Positions 35,701-48,376 of a DNA stretch of 64,000 bases are shown in pieces. The DNA is taken from the NCBI RefSeq assembly GCF_965363235.1, contig NC_134847.1, positions 61,908,439 through 61,972,438 on the forward strand, given 5' to 3'. This DNA comes from Mytilus galloprovincialis (Eukaryota; Mollusca; Bivalvia; Mytilida; Mytilidae). The translations under genes were made by a program, and so were the position numbers. The notes beneath the pieces are model-generated. The model was not told where the DNA came from, did no database searches, and worked only from the letters and a program-made list of their open reading frames with translations. Positions within the stretch are counted from its first letter, which is position 1. Each line of letters opens with the position of its first letter.

Positions 35701-35879
35701 TAAAAAAACACATTCCTTGTTTCGCGTGTTGGGCGTCAGAAAATGCAACTGTCACAAAAAAAGAAATTTTGTCGTTCAATGTCTATTCAAAACAATTATT
35801 ATTTCACATGGAAAATGGTGGTATGCAGGGTTATTAAATCTAAAGTTATGTTAGAATTGATTACATAAACAGACCGAGA

Positions 35880-36161
35880 TTAAAAATTATCCAGAAGTTC
35901 TCTAGACTTTTTAAGAATCCACATATGGTTAATATTATTACGCGAATGAAACAATCCAAATTCAATAAATATGTTTTCGATAAGAAACTCCAGCAACCTG
36001 ATCACTTGTTCCTCTGTGTAGCATGGTTTACTCTTTTGTTCACTGTTAACAAAATATGCCTTATGATACCCCAAAGTAATTAATTCATAGCGTATGCGAT
36101 TTTTCAATTTCACATGGGGAATGGTTCGCAGTTTCACGGTATATCTGAAGACCCTCTTCAT
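35880..36161 (-). mobile_element. PLE reverse-transcriptase fragment
   Basis: Encodes KAYFVNSEQKS, VIRLLEFLIENIFIEFG (the stretch before the GIPMGTN motif in PLE RTs), then NINHMWILKKSRELLDN, which belongs upstream of it in PLE RTs. The order is therefore rearranged. A relic. Confidence 0.7.
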
Positions 36162-36182
36162 AATTGATTCTTTACTTTGAAA

Positions 36183-36480
36183 TTAAAACAACATATAAAA
36201 AAGAAGATGTGGTATGATTGCCAATGAGACAACTATCCACAAAAGACCAAAATGACACAAACATTAACAACTATAGGTCACCGTACGACCTTCAACAATG
36301 AGCAAAGCCAATACCGCATAGTCAGATATTAAAGGCCCCGATAAGACAATGTAAAACAATTCAAACGAGAAAACTAACGGCCTTATTTATGTAAAAATAA
36401 ATGAACGAAAAACAAATATGTAACACATAAACAAACGACAACCACTGAATTACAGGATCCTGAGTTTATACTAATTTTTA
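36183..36480 (+). repeat. Repeat W
   Basis: Abundant mussel repeat: agatgtggtatgattgccaa, tcaacaatgagcaaagccaa, ataaacaaacgacaaccact. Other pieces: 37,768 (reverse), 42,890, 44,300, 51,192, 52,478 and 63,335. Confidence 0.7.
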
Positions 36481-37767
36481 CAATTTACCTGTGACTTCAT
36501 TTTTTGGAGTGAATTTTAGAAATTTATATGTGACGCACAGGTTTCAATTATATTGTGCTATGTACTGTCGTATCAATTTGAAGTGATCCTTATCATTATG
36601 TGGTTTACATGTTGTAATGTTTTATTATATTATGTATTCATGTATTTCTCTGTCCTGACTGTCCTTGTGTTTATTTTAACTGTATTCCTGACACGTATTT
36701 TTATCACTTTAGCGGTATTTTAAACATTGTCATTTATGTGAGAGGTTTTGCTAGCCAAAAATTATAGTTCAATCCATCATTTTTTCTTAAATATCATGTA
36801 CCATGTATCAAGTCAGGAATATGGCTGTTATTATTAAATATATCCGGATTTGTTTCTTTTAAAGCTTTTCATAACTATTGAATAGCGCTCTACTACTGTT
36901 GCCTTAATGTATAACGGCCAAAGAACAATGTGATTGAGTTCGTAAAAATGATGCCTCCCACTTGATCACTTGGAAATCTTGGTTTAAAACCCTACTTATG
37001 ATAGAAAATTTATGCTCTGACATACTGTGTAAACTAGCAGATATATTCTCTATATGCTGGTACTGCTGAAATGTTTACACATTGAAGGTTCAATTGAGGC
37101 AGCTGAAATTATTTCTTCTTTCGCTATATTTGTTCTCAACTGAAAATCGTTTTCAATTGTTAGATGCTAGTTTAATTATCAAATGCAAGTACGTTACGCA
37201 CTTACTCGTCAAATTTACTACATGGATTCATTATTATTCGTTACATATCAATTTTCGTGAATTTTGTGGGTAAGGGTAAACCACAAAATTAAATGTTCAA
37301 CAATAGACAAATGTGTTATAGGCTTGTATGCAGACTTTCGCATAATCACGAAATTAGATATCAACGAAAATATAAGATTTCCTTAATTCACGAATATTGG
37401 TACCCACGAAAATAAATGAATCCTCAGTAACATTTTGTATTTCTATTATGTGCCGTACATATCCTTACACTGAGTTTCAACCCTCTTACTGCTTGAAGTT
37501 TTTTAAATTGTATTTCGTGTGCCAGAAAATATTAAAATATTTAATCTTCGGTCTTTTATTTCAAAGAGATACAGCAATGATCAGAAGCATGCATAAACAA
37601 ATCATGTGTCCCTCTTGTGCAGACGGTTAGATTAAACCGTCGGTGTGGACACATGTGTCCGTGTTGCATCAGAGTGTTACTAAGCTGGATCGTATGATCG
37701 TATGAATATCGGAACTTATACATTATTGACTTAGAGCGTTCCTGGTTACATTAGGAATGTTTGTTTA

Positions 37768-38038
37768 AATGACAAGCTTTATAAATTCAGTGGTTGTCGT
37801 TTGTTTATGTGTTACATATTTGGTTTTCATTTATTTTTTTACATAAATTAGGCCGTTAGTTTCTCGTTTGAATTGTTTAACATTGTCATTTCGGGGCCTT
37901 TTATAGCTGACTATACGGTATGATATTTGCCCATTGTTGAAGGTCGTACTGTGACCTATTGTTGTTAATTTCTGTGTCATGTTGGTCTCCTGAGGAGAGT
38001 TGTCTCATTGGCAATCATACCACATCTTCTTTTTTATT
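37768..38038 (-). repeat. Repeat W, reverse
   Basis: Complement of 36,183-36,480 with few differences; ends ggcaatcataccacatcttc. The ~1.3 kb between the two copies holds no gene. Confidence 0.75.
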
Positions 38039-38184
38039 TAATAATGACTATTATAAAATTGATAATATATGATTAAAGTACATAAAAGGCAGAAAACAAA
38101 TAATGGGTCTACTTGCTTGTTTTGAAGATATACATTGTAAGCCATTGAAAACTGTCGGGAAATAATTCCTTCTAGAAATTTCAT

Positions 38185-38767
38185 AAAGGAGTAGGTTCAG
38201 TAAGACCCCTTTTTGGCCCTAAAATATAGAAGTTTTACAAAATTGTTTGAATGTAAACTTTTAGTTATTTTTTGGAATGTATAATGCCTGTGCTACATAA
38301 ATATTGGTTGTTTTTGGCATTACAATGCACACATATCGGGTACTTGCATCATTAAGTCATGCTAAATTACTGAAATCTTCACAATTTCAGCATTTTGATT
38401 AAATTTTAGACGGTTTCCGTCTTAAATGACAGTGGCCGCATTCGTGTTCATTCTTGATATTGAAATGTAAGTTGTGTTTAATGATAATACATAACATATA
38501 TAAAGGTCGAGGATGAACACGGATGCGGCCACTTTCATTTTTGACAAAAACTATATAAAAAGTGACAGTTTTTGGCATATTTGATAGATTTTTCATATTT
38601 AAGCTAGAATCGGAGCGTTTTTAATGAGTGAATCAGTTAAAATCTTTCACAAAAAATAATTGAATCAATTGAAATAGACATTTAAGTGTTTAAAAAGTGT
38701 CCAAAATCTTTCGTCAGATGAACTTGAATTTGAGGCCAAAACCGGCCCTTACCAGACCTACTCCTTT
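38185..38767. mobile_element. 583-bp MITE
   Basis: Left AAAGGAGTAGGTTCAGTAAG and right complement of CTTACCAGACCTACTCCTTT are inverted repeats of ~34 bp. Inside is a second inverted pair (gtggccgcattcgtgttcat near 38,432; complement near 38,513-38,534). Confidence 0.75.
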
Positions 38768-40112
38768 TACATTAGCACCCTATGTGTTTAAAACATTAAA
38801 AAAAATTACCAAGGATTTTAAAGGATTTTCAAATATGGCTAATAAAACTATATGTAGTAAAATTATGAAAAGAAAAGTAGAGGTTATAAAAAATTGGTAA
38901 TAACATTTTTTTTAGGGAATTCGATGGTTGCTATTCTGCTGTCCATTTTAACTCACTTTATGACAATACCACTATACCAATCGGAATGATTATTTTGCAA
39001 GTTTTAAGAAATCATTCTACTTTGTATTCACGTTTTTTGTTTGAAACATTTAATGTTTTAAAAGGGCGAATATTGTTGTACAAAGTCAATAATTATGTAG
39101 ACTTTTGAAGCGCAACTTTCCCTTGCTTTACATTTACAAATGAAAGATCCAAAAACTATACCAAAACATAACGACATGATGACAAATTTTTATCCGTTAT
39201 TGCTATGAAATGAACTTATTTATCTTACATTTTCTCCCTACCTAGTTTACCCCTATTACTTATTTAGATGTGGACCGTACATTGTTATTGAATCGTACGC
39301 AATTTGATTGGATTGATTGTTATTATCAGTTGACCTTCAAACTGTTTATGTTTTTCATACATGACTATTGATTAAACCTGAACGTGCACAAATATGTACA
39401 GTAACTTAAAAAAACAGTGACCTACAAATTGGACACTATTATGGGTTATCACTGAAAGTAAAGGTATGAAAGGTAAAAAATGCCAATTCTTCTATTTTCA
39501 CAAATTTCCCTAGTACACAGTGGATAAAAAAAATAATAGCCAATTGTGGAGAAAAAAGAGAAAGTTTACAAATCAGACGTTTCATTCCATTAAACTAGTA
39601 TTTTGTCGAAGAGAAATGCCGAAATACATTTTACGTACATCTACGCCAGGTTAAATTATTATTCACATTATCTAGTCTCATTGGAATATATTAATTTTAA
39701 TCAATGCCAAACTTAAGTAGTAATGAAATAAAGTTAAAATTCGCCAATCCGCCTATTGTTTGACATCTAAAGTCAATACGATCGTTTAAGGTCAATTTCG
39801 GCTACCTCACATAATCCTGTTTGGCACTATAGGATATTGGGGAATTTTTTAATGGCACTACATGGATAAAATTAGAGGATTCCGAATATATGGGAAAAAA
39901 ATTTAAAAAGATAAGCGGACAACCTTATTTATATAAATGAATGTTTGGTGACTAAATAATACCGAATAACATTTCTACTCATTCAGTGTACCAATAATAA
40001 TTGTCACACATCTTCAAGAGTTTTGTTCAAACTAAATATTGTTCCGTTTATTCAATTTGAAAGGTCGTTTGCAGTTCTCAAATACAATAATAGTATGTCT
40101 TCTTTTTTGTAG
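38768..40112. other. No gene seen; upstream region of the Mab-21-like exon
   Basis: AT-rich. The first exon of the gene at 40,113 must lie here or further upstream, but no start exon could be identified. Confidence 0.5.
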
Positions 40113-42475
40113 AGTATTCGGTTAACGATTCTGAGAAAACAAAATCTCTTTTGTTGAAAAGGGTATTAGATGCTGCTGGATTTTCACCAACCGAAATAAA
40201 GTTTAAAAAGAATTGCCATGAATTTGATGATTTTGTAATAAAGCAACTATATTATGTTAATGATACCATATATGTTGGCAGTAGAGCAGAAGGTATAGAT
40301 GGTGGTGGGTTATATTACTCAGGGGAGAAAAGTGATATAGATGCAATTCTTACATTTTTTCATGAATTTAAAGTGTATGACAAAGATTCCTTGAACATGT
40401 TGAGTGAGAAAGAAGAAGAAGATTTCTGGAGAAATATACCCAACGAAATGCAAGAGCATAACATTTGTTTGGCATTTCATGACGAGAAATTTCCCGGTTA
40501 TATGATGATGGAGATGCATCAAAGCGTCCCTCTATATATTAATAGCGAAAAATTTGAATTGAAGACATGGTTTGACTGTCCCTATGGTATCTTTCGCCCC
40601 ACTTTTCTACCAAATGAATGTGGGTATAAACTTGTTCGACAACACTTTGCAGAAGATCTTAATATTACAAAAGACATAACTAATAAGTTTGAACAAAATG
40701 GACCTGCTTTAACAGAAAAATCTTTTGATAACGATTTCAACAAACAAACACTCGTCAGCGATAATGTGCCTTGTCTGGGGTATGATTACTGGCCATCGTG
40801 TGCAAACGATTGGATTAATCGTTCTAAGGACACTGGTTGGCCTACAGAACAAATAATAAAACAGGTCGTAGCTGAAAAATGCTTATTAGCCCCAGTTGGT
40901 CATGTTGATAGCAGTAATAAGACTATTCAGTGGCGTTTATCTATGAGAGGTGAAAATACTTTGTTTGGCGTTCTCAACAATGTCCAAAAATACTGTTACA
41001 TAATGTTAAAAATAGTAATGAAGGATCACATAAGACCACTGTTTCATAGAAATAATGAAAAGGACATTTTGTCTTCATATTGCTTGAAAAATTTAATATT
41101 TTGGTGTGCTGAAAAAGAAAAATTAAATTGGACTTATTCAAACTTGATTGGTTGCTTACAGAGTTGCATACAGAAACTTATCAAATTTCTAAAGGAAGGA
41201 TACATGCCGCATTACTTTATCGAAGAGAGAAATTTGTTTAATTCAAAATTAACGCCTACCCTTTCTACAAATTTACAAGTTGTCCTGCATGATTTTAAAG
41301 ACAATATCATGGATATTTTGTATCTGAAAAGCTTTGAAACATTGCAAGAATTTTCAGGGAACTTTCGTCCAGATTTATTGGAGAAAGCATTAGAAAGATC
41401 AGTAATACTTCAATGTTGGGATGACAAAATCAAAAGATTATATCTTGATTTTACAACGTTTCAATTATTTTGGTTAAAATATGACCGGTATCCATCACTT
41501 GAAAGCATACACAGATATAAAGATATCTTAAGTGAGATAGAAAATTACAAAGGTATTACTGTATTTAAGAATGAATATACGGGAATCATCAACAATATCA
41601 TTGGTATGTTATCATATTCTTTGTATAGGCAAATTCCGCAACAAAAAAAGATTTTGGATGAAGCGATCAAGTACCTCGATCTCACGAAAAAGTCGCCGAG
41701 GTCGTGTATACTTTTGCGCTTAGCCGGTTTTTTCTTTATGGAACATAAGTTTGAAAGTGCTATTGAAGTATGCTTAGATATACCTAAACAGATAATTGAT
41801 ATAACTCCACCTAAATGTATATGTTACAAAGTAAATGAAAGTCAGGTACATTTGCAAACCTTGTTACTATCTATGAAAACTGAGCCTTTAAGGAAACTTA
41901 AAGAAGCGATTTTAGCCGCGTGTTATTCAAAAGAATTACAGAACGGATTGCCTTCGGAGTATAACTATATTTTAGAAGAATTTAAGAACGGTATGTTTAT
42001 GCAACCCCATTTTAAAGTTACATATATGACGGCGGAAATGTGGGCTGTACCAGATGTTCTACAATATGAACTTTTATCAGTTCCAGAAAAATTGAAGACA
42101 TTCTACGATGACAAATTTCCATGTCCGAAGTTCGATGATGTTCCATCAATAAGAATACATCCTCTTCTGAATTGTTACCTATTACAATATCTCTGTTACG
42201 AGGCATTAGGAAAAACAAAATTATGCCATGAGGTTCTAAAAAAACTTAATTATTTAACGGCAAAGGAAGCAACTGTTGACGAAAACTACGTTCTGTTTTA
42301 CAACGTTGTGGCTTACTGCAACAAAAAATCAGGTCACTATAGAAAAGCAACAAAATACATACTGCGATCACTGAAAACAAGACCATCACGCCGCAATGCT
42401 GCATTTGGATATTTGAAATCTATAATAAATCAATCGTTGACCTTGGTTAGGGAATGGAACATTAGTTCTAACTGA
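40113..42475 (+). CDS. Mab-21-like / cGAS-like receptor protein, large 3' exon
   Basis: The exon starts after acceptor ttttttgtag (AG at 40,111-40,112), reads YSVNDSEKTKSLLLKRVLDA and runs 787 codons to the TGA ending at 42,475. There is no in-frame ATG at its start, so an upstream exon supplies it. The nucleotidyltransferase signature is GSRAEG (from ~40,277) followed by SDIDAI (~40,331), the GS...DxD pattern of Mab-21/cGAS folds. A third Mab-21 block, QWRLSMRGENTLF, lies near 40,930. The C-terminal third is helical and TPR-like (LLRLAGFFFMEHKFESAIEV). Bivalves have hugely expanded this family. Whether this member makes a cyclic dinucleotide is unknown, but both acidic residues are present. 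No frame damage. Confidence 0.8.
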
Positions 42476-42889
42476 TACGTTTGAGCATTAGACTTACACA
42501 ATACCTCATATATAAAATATGTTGTTGTCCAATAGAAAGCAATGTCAGTGTACTTATTAGAAGAACAAAAAGACATTCTTTTATTCCTTGACTTTTTGTC
42601 TGTTCTTGTTACAATATTTGATTTATCTGTTCACAACAAAACAACATAAAGCATATATAACACTTTGAACGTGGGTTTACTACTGAAACATTCTTTACCA
42701 AAACAGACATATTTCACCGTAAACAAACTAAGTACTTTTGTCATGATTTTATATTTTACTGCTTTATACACTTTGATTATAACACACTGTTCACTGCTGT
42801 GCTCCAACTTTTACTTATAATGTCCGTTTGGTTTTCTAACACATTGTTTTCATTGTAATTGAACTTTATGAAACTGTCATACAAGTGAG

Positions 42890-43150
42890 AGGTTTAATAC
42901 ATTGTAATGTTCAGTAGTTGCTGTTTGTTGATGCGAATGATACTCGGGTTTTTTTTACATAGATTAGACTGTTGGTTTTTCCATTTGAATGGTTTTGCAC
43001 TAGTATTCTATTGGAGACCTTTATAGCTTGCTGTTTATTGTGATCCAATACTCCTAGTTGAAGACCGTACTTTGACCTACAATGGTTTACTTTTACAAAT
43101 GATGACTGGGATGGAGAGTTTTCTCATTGACAATCATACCAAATCTTCTC
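42890..43150 (-). repeat. Repeat W, diverged
   Basis: tttttttacatagattagac, ttttatagcttgctg, ttctcattgacaatcatacc: an old reverse copy. Confidence 0.55.
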
Positions 43151-44052
43151 ATATCTATATACATATGTTTACATAAGTACTGCTCTGATAGGTAAATTTA
43201 AAATAAAAAGGACGGTAATAGTCACTGATAAACATTTTATTTTCATCAACGTCAACAAAAGATATTTGATTCATATTTACGTACTACATGTATCACTATG
43301 TCAATACCGCGCTGTTTAGACCGGCATTGGAGGATAGTTTTGCACTGGTTATGATTCTTAATAATGCACACTTAAAAAATACAGTAGTCCTACCTCGTAT
43401 GGAATTGTCTTATAGGAATTTGGATCTTCCTTTCATGTGTTTTTTGTCTGTTTGTTAAAAAGCTCTATTTTCTAACACAGAGGGATTCAAAATTTCCATA
43501 TGAAAGTTAATGTATCAAATCCTTCTAAACTGATTAACATATGATAGTTTTGACTTTTTAATTTAGACTACCATCAGGTAACTTTCATCTACATATACTT
43601 GCATATTATTGGTTGTCACAACTTTTGGCTCTATAAGAATTCCTGATGCAGGCAAATCAAGAAATGTGATTTGTGCAAAAATGGTGTATTTTATTTTAAT
43701 TTACAAAAACAATTCACTGGTCAAACCTGTACATACAAGTCAACCCTTGTGAACAGAGAAACTGACATGATAGGAGGTGCGCCCTTCGAATTGAGGTTTA
43801 AAATTCAAAGGTACAACTGCAGTTTGAACAAAAAGATAATTCAGATTTCCTTACAAACTGTTCTTAATGGCAAATTTGATAATTTGTTGTACTTCAAAAA
43901 GTACAATAGTGTTGCAACATGTTAAACACTGACAAAAACATTCAAACACAATGTTTTACAGCTTTTATTTAATAGCATTCAAAAATAAAACTTTGGTTGA
44001 CTTGCTTGTTATGTTTGATTGAATGTTTGCTAACAATAGGTAGGCAGATTTT
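43151..44052. other. No gene seen
   Basis: AT-rich spacer after the W relic. An 84-codon frame at 43,671 has no recognisable motif. Confidence 0.5.
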
Positions 44053-44171
44053 CAGTCTGTTTAATATATACTGGGATTTGATTGGACAATAAAAATTGAC
44101 AAACAATGTGGAACTTAACCTTGAAATGATTTTAATGTCCTATCAAATTCCAGTATAAAGTGAACAGACTG
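44053..44171. mobile_element. Foldback MITE core
   Basis: cagtctgtttaatatatact ... gatttgattgg pairs with cctatcaaattccagtataa ... gaacagactg. Weaker inverted flanks extend it to ~43,985-44,245. Confidence 0.65.
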
Positions 44172-44299
44172 AACCAGACTGTCTGTTTGATGTTTGCAAA
44201 CATAGTAAACATGTTTATCAAAGGTTTGCTTTGCATGCTTTTATAGAAAAGCATGCAAAGGTTAAAGTACTGTACAGCACAAATGTGTATTCATAAATA

Positions 44300-44395
44300 A
44301 GATGTGACATGATGACCAAATGGGACAATTCTTTGACCATGTATGGCCTTTAACAATGAGCAAAGCCCGAACTGCATAGTCAGCTTGTTGGTCAA
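44300..44395 (+). repeat. Repeat W fragment
   Basis: tttaacaatgagcaaagccc and tgcatagtcagc match W. Confidence 0.55.
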
Positions 44396-44970
44396 TCACT
44401 CATCACACACAATGAGAAAAAGATGGCTGTCATTTTCTTTATTTAAGTCGAGGTATCACAAAATGTCAAATGTGCAGCAATAAATGCCATAAGAATGAGT
44501 ATAACTGGTATCACCTTTTAAAGGAACTAACTGATAGTCAAAACTGGAATAAACTAATCCAATTTAGGGCATATTTCACTTAATGAGTTATACATGGAAT
44601 TGAGAGAGAAAAAAATTAAAAGCACCACCTATAAATTTATGGTTGCTTCAAGAAAGAACATCAGGTGTACAAAGACAAGCAGTAACAAACAACACATTGT
44701 CCTGTAAGCCTGATTTGGTACTGTGACTAAATATCAAAGGGATTGGAGTAGAGATACAGCACTTATTTATGAGTGTTACTTTTTAGCTGATCAAAAAGTT
44801 ACATTTATGTAAAATTCAAAATGAGGATTGAAAAGAAAAAAAACAGAAAAATTATTTTTCAGAAAAATACTTTTATTTGATTAAATAAATTACAAAATAG
44901 CACATTATATATATCAAGGTCACTTTGATCATTCATGGCCCAATAAATGAAAGTTTATCTTTAACTGATT

Positions 44971-45217
44971 AGAGCTAATTTCCTACTGCATGTAGAGCAA
45001 GACTTTGGTTAGCTTGCTTGCTTCGTTTGTATATTGTACATTTGTAATTGGGATAGCATCCAATCAAATCTAAATATAATATACACAGGTTTAAATATGC
45101 CTTTGTATATTAGTTGAAGATGTCAATCTTAATTACAAAGCTTGTGGTAATGTTTATACAAGCAAAGCAAGCAAGCCAACCAAATTGTTACTCTACAAAC
45201 ATAAGGAAATTAGCTCT
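44971..45217. mobile_element. 247-bp MITE with ~62-bp inverted ends
   Basis: agagctaatttcctactgca ... gcttgcttgcttcgtttgta at the left against its complement ending aaggaaattagctct. Non-coding. Confidence 0.75.
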
Positions 45218-48178
45218 GAAACTAGCAGATCTGTTTGAGAACTAAAGCTATGATAAAGCATAAGTAATTCTATATTGATGTTTTATAAGTTCTATAACTA
45301 TATTTGCAAGTCTCAAGTCTGTTAAAAATATAATTTCTCTTTTGATCATACTGTTGATCTTATATTTCAAACATGAAAGGGAAAAATATAACAGATAAAA
45401 CATAGAACATAAAGTAGGAAAAGTGTAATAAATAATCAACAACCAAAATAATTGCACATATCTGCACCATAAAAAAACACTAATATCCAGTTGATTATGC
45501 TCAACTGAATGCCTAAAGCTTCTTCGTACTTAAAAAACCTAATTGAATATTAGAACTACAAAATAGTGTATCAATGCCATTCAATCTATGTTCACAAATA
45601 GTTTTGTAAATTCATTCTCAACAATCCAAACCTTTTTCTTCTTGCTGAGAGTACAAATATTTGTAGCTGCACCATGAAAAGAATGGTTCAAAAATTAATT
45701 TTGTCAGATCATATGGTTTTATAAAAGTAAAGGCATAGAATCAATATTTAGACTAAATCTACTTCAATCAAGTCTCTACAAATATACTTAATGAATTATT
45801 CTAAAAACTAGCTGTGTTAGAATGACACCAATTCCTCCAACAATGATGGTACAAAATCAGGTATTACTATAGCAGAGCTTTTATTGAATAACTCATGTAT
45901 AAAAAAAACATCTTTTATCCTAAGGTGTCCTCTATACCCTAACAAATATAATGGATGGTCAAGTCCCGCTAGGATGATGGATAAATTTTCGGGACCAAAT
46001 GTTGTGAAAATATTTCACACAGCTGTTGTATAATGAAGTAGATATAATGTGTACAGTATATAATATACATGTGCAACCAGTTTATCCCAAAGTGTACCTA
46101 ATAAATATGTGTACAAATATCTATACTAAGTTATATTCCACTTTATAGTCTAATGATTAAAATTTAACCAAAAATGATGTGTATGTATGTTAGACTATAT
46201 GCCATATAGTGTAAATAAACAGATGAAGGTTACAGTATGACATTAATTTCATTAAAAGAAAATAACTTCACATCAAACAAAGATCTGTACTTTGAATTCT
46301 AGAAGATTCCATTTAGCACTTTGATGAACATAAGGCTACACATTACTTCTACGAAATGTTTAAAAAAAATCCTTTTTCTTCTTTATATCAAACAAAATAT
46401 TTTGATAAAATAAAATGTGTCAGCCTGGTATTTACAAAAAAAAGGAATTTAGCCATGAACAGAAATTTAGCTGTTTTGAAATATATGTATAAACAATTTC
46501 CAACAATAATAAATAGACATGCTTAACATTACACAATTACATTACACAAGACATATATTTGTAATGAGAAATGTATTTTACACATATGGTTACATTAAAT
46601 AGATAGACTAGAACACGAAAGTATGTACATAAAGATATAGTGTACAACCTTATAAAAAACATACATTATGCACCATCATAGTAAACCATGATATTTTTCC
46701 AAAGCACTATAACATGGTAAGATGTAAAATATCCTTCTCAACAATAAATAGTTTTTTATTCTGTCATATTACAACTGTATTTGATTATTATAAAACAGGT
46801 AGAAAAAAAAACATATTTTGAAAGTTTTTTGCATCTATGTTGAAATATTTAAACAATTCAAATTTTATAAATTACCCGTTTTACTAAGTGGAGAAAAAAA
46901 AATAAGAGAAAAAAATTAATAATTGACAAGAATAGACAATCACATCATTATAACACAAAAAGTTCTATTATACAGGTATATACATCTAACTACTGAACAT
47001 CTTATAAACTAACATATACATAGAAAAAAAAATGAAAACAAAACATGTCATTTCAAAAGAACTAGTGCCTAAGGGTTTATTTTTTAAATGTTATTTTCAT
47101 GATCTCTAACCCAAAAGCTGTTAGCAAGATTTAATTTCATGAAAATATCATAATCATGAAGTAATGAAAATCAAATCCTTTGCCAAATTTCCCTGCTTTT
47201 CCAGTATAATACAATAAATAAATGAAGAATGGAAGTAATGGGTGAAATTGAGCTTTATAGAAAAAGATGGCACAAAATGGTAAATGAATATATGAAGAAA
47301 CAAATTCCTGTATTTATTACTTATATAGCGGATCTCATAATATCAAATTTTTATTTTTCAAAATAAATTTTCTTCCTAATAATCTGGAAAACGTATCAAA
47401 TATAAGTTTCTCTTTCTGGATTTTACTCATTAAATAAATAATTCAGTGATTTGACTCAAAAATAGAAAAACACATGGTTCATCATTGACAAATATTTTTC
47501 CTTCTCTCAAAAAAAGAAAAAATAATCAGCACCATGTTTTCTCGCTGATTGGCTGTTATTTTATATTGTCATTAAAAATATCAACATTTTTTTGTTTTTT
47601 TTTTCCTTGTGCAATATATAAAATGTAAAAGAATGTGTATGTATTTACAAATATAGTTAATTTAACGCTAAGGGGGACTATATTGTGACCCTGTTTATTT
47701 TCTGGCGTAGTATTTCTCTGTGATCATTATAAGAAATAATAATTTAGCATTAATTATTAAGCATGTTTTAACTACTATAATACAATCATTTTAATGCACG
47801 ATTTTTAAATGTTTCAATGATTGAAATTTTTTTTTTAAATGAAAAATGTCCAGTGGCAAAATGTCAATGCTCAAAGTATTTTATCTACATCAGCTGGTGA
47901 ATGTAAAACAACTATAACAGTTTCTATCAAGATTTCAAGACAATTGCAAAATAAAGTCAGCTCTTAATTTAGAGGTAAGCTTATTATATAATATTACCCA
48001 TAGAATATTGTGCAAATGCTTAATATATTATCAAAAATTCAATTTTGGTTTGTTTCGATCATTTGAGAAAGACTCTTAATTACCAAAGATTTCAAATGAA
48101 TATAAAATCACTATGGTTTTTGTAAGCTGAAAGAAAGACTATATAATTTAGTTAACTGATGTAAATTCACAGAATTCA
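45218..48178. other. No gene seen; may include the anoctamin 3' UTR
   Basis: Very AT-rich DNA downstream of the anoctamin stop (minus strand). Homopolymers and several possible poly(A) signals, none decisive. Confidence 0.45.
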
Positions 48179-48376
48179 TTAGAAAATAGTTCTATCTGTA
48201 ACATTTGTATCATTGTCAGTCCCTCCTCCACCTCTCATTGGACTCAACTTGATTGACTCAGCACGATACAGAGCTTCTTTGGACAGGAAGTTCTCTCTCA
48301 ACATCTGCATTTTAACCTTATATGGTATGTCTGGCACAAGGTACATCACCAGCCATGTCAAAAACACCACCAAATT
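48179..48376 (-). CDS. Anoctamin terminal exon
   Basis: [20 protein letters not shown], then a cytosolic tail ending TDRTIF and TAA at 48,179-48,181. Confidence 0.9.
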   Translation of the reverse strand, partial: NLVVFLTWLVMYLVPDIPYKVKMQMLRENFLSKEALYRAESIKLSPMRGGGGTDNDTNVTDRTIF

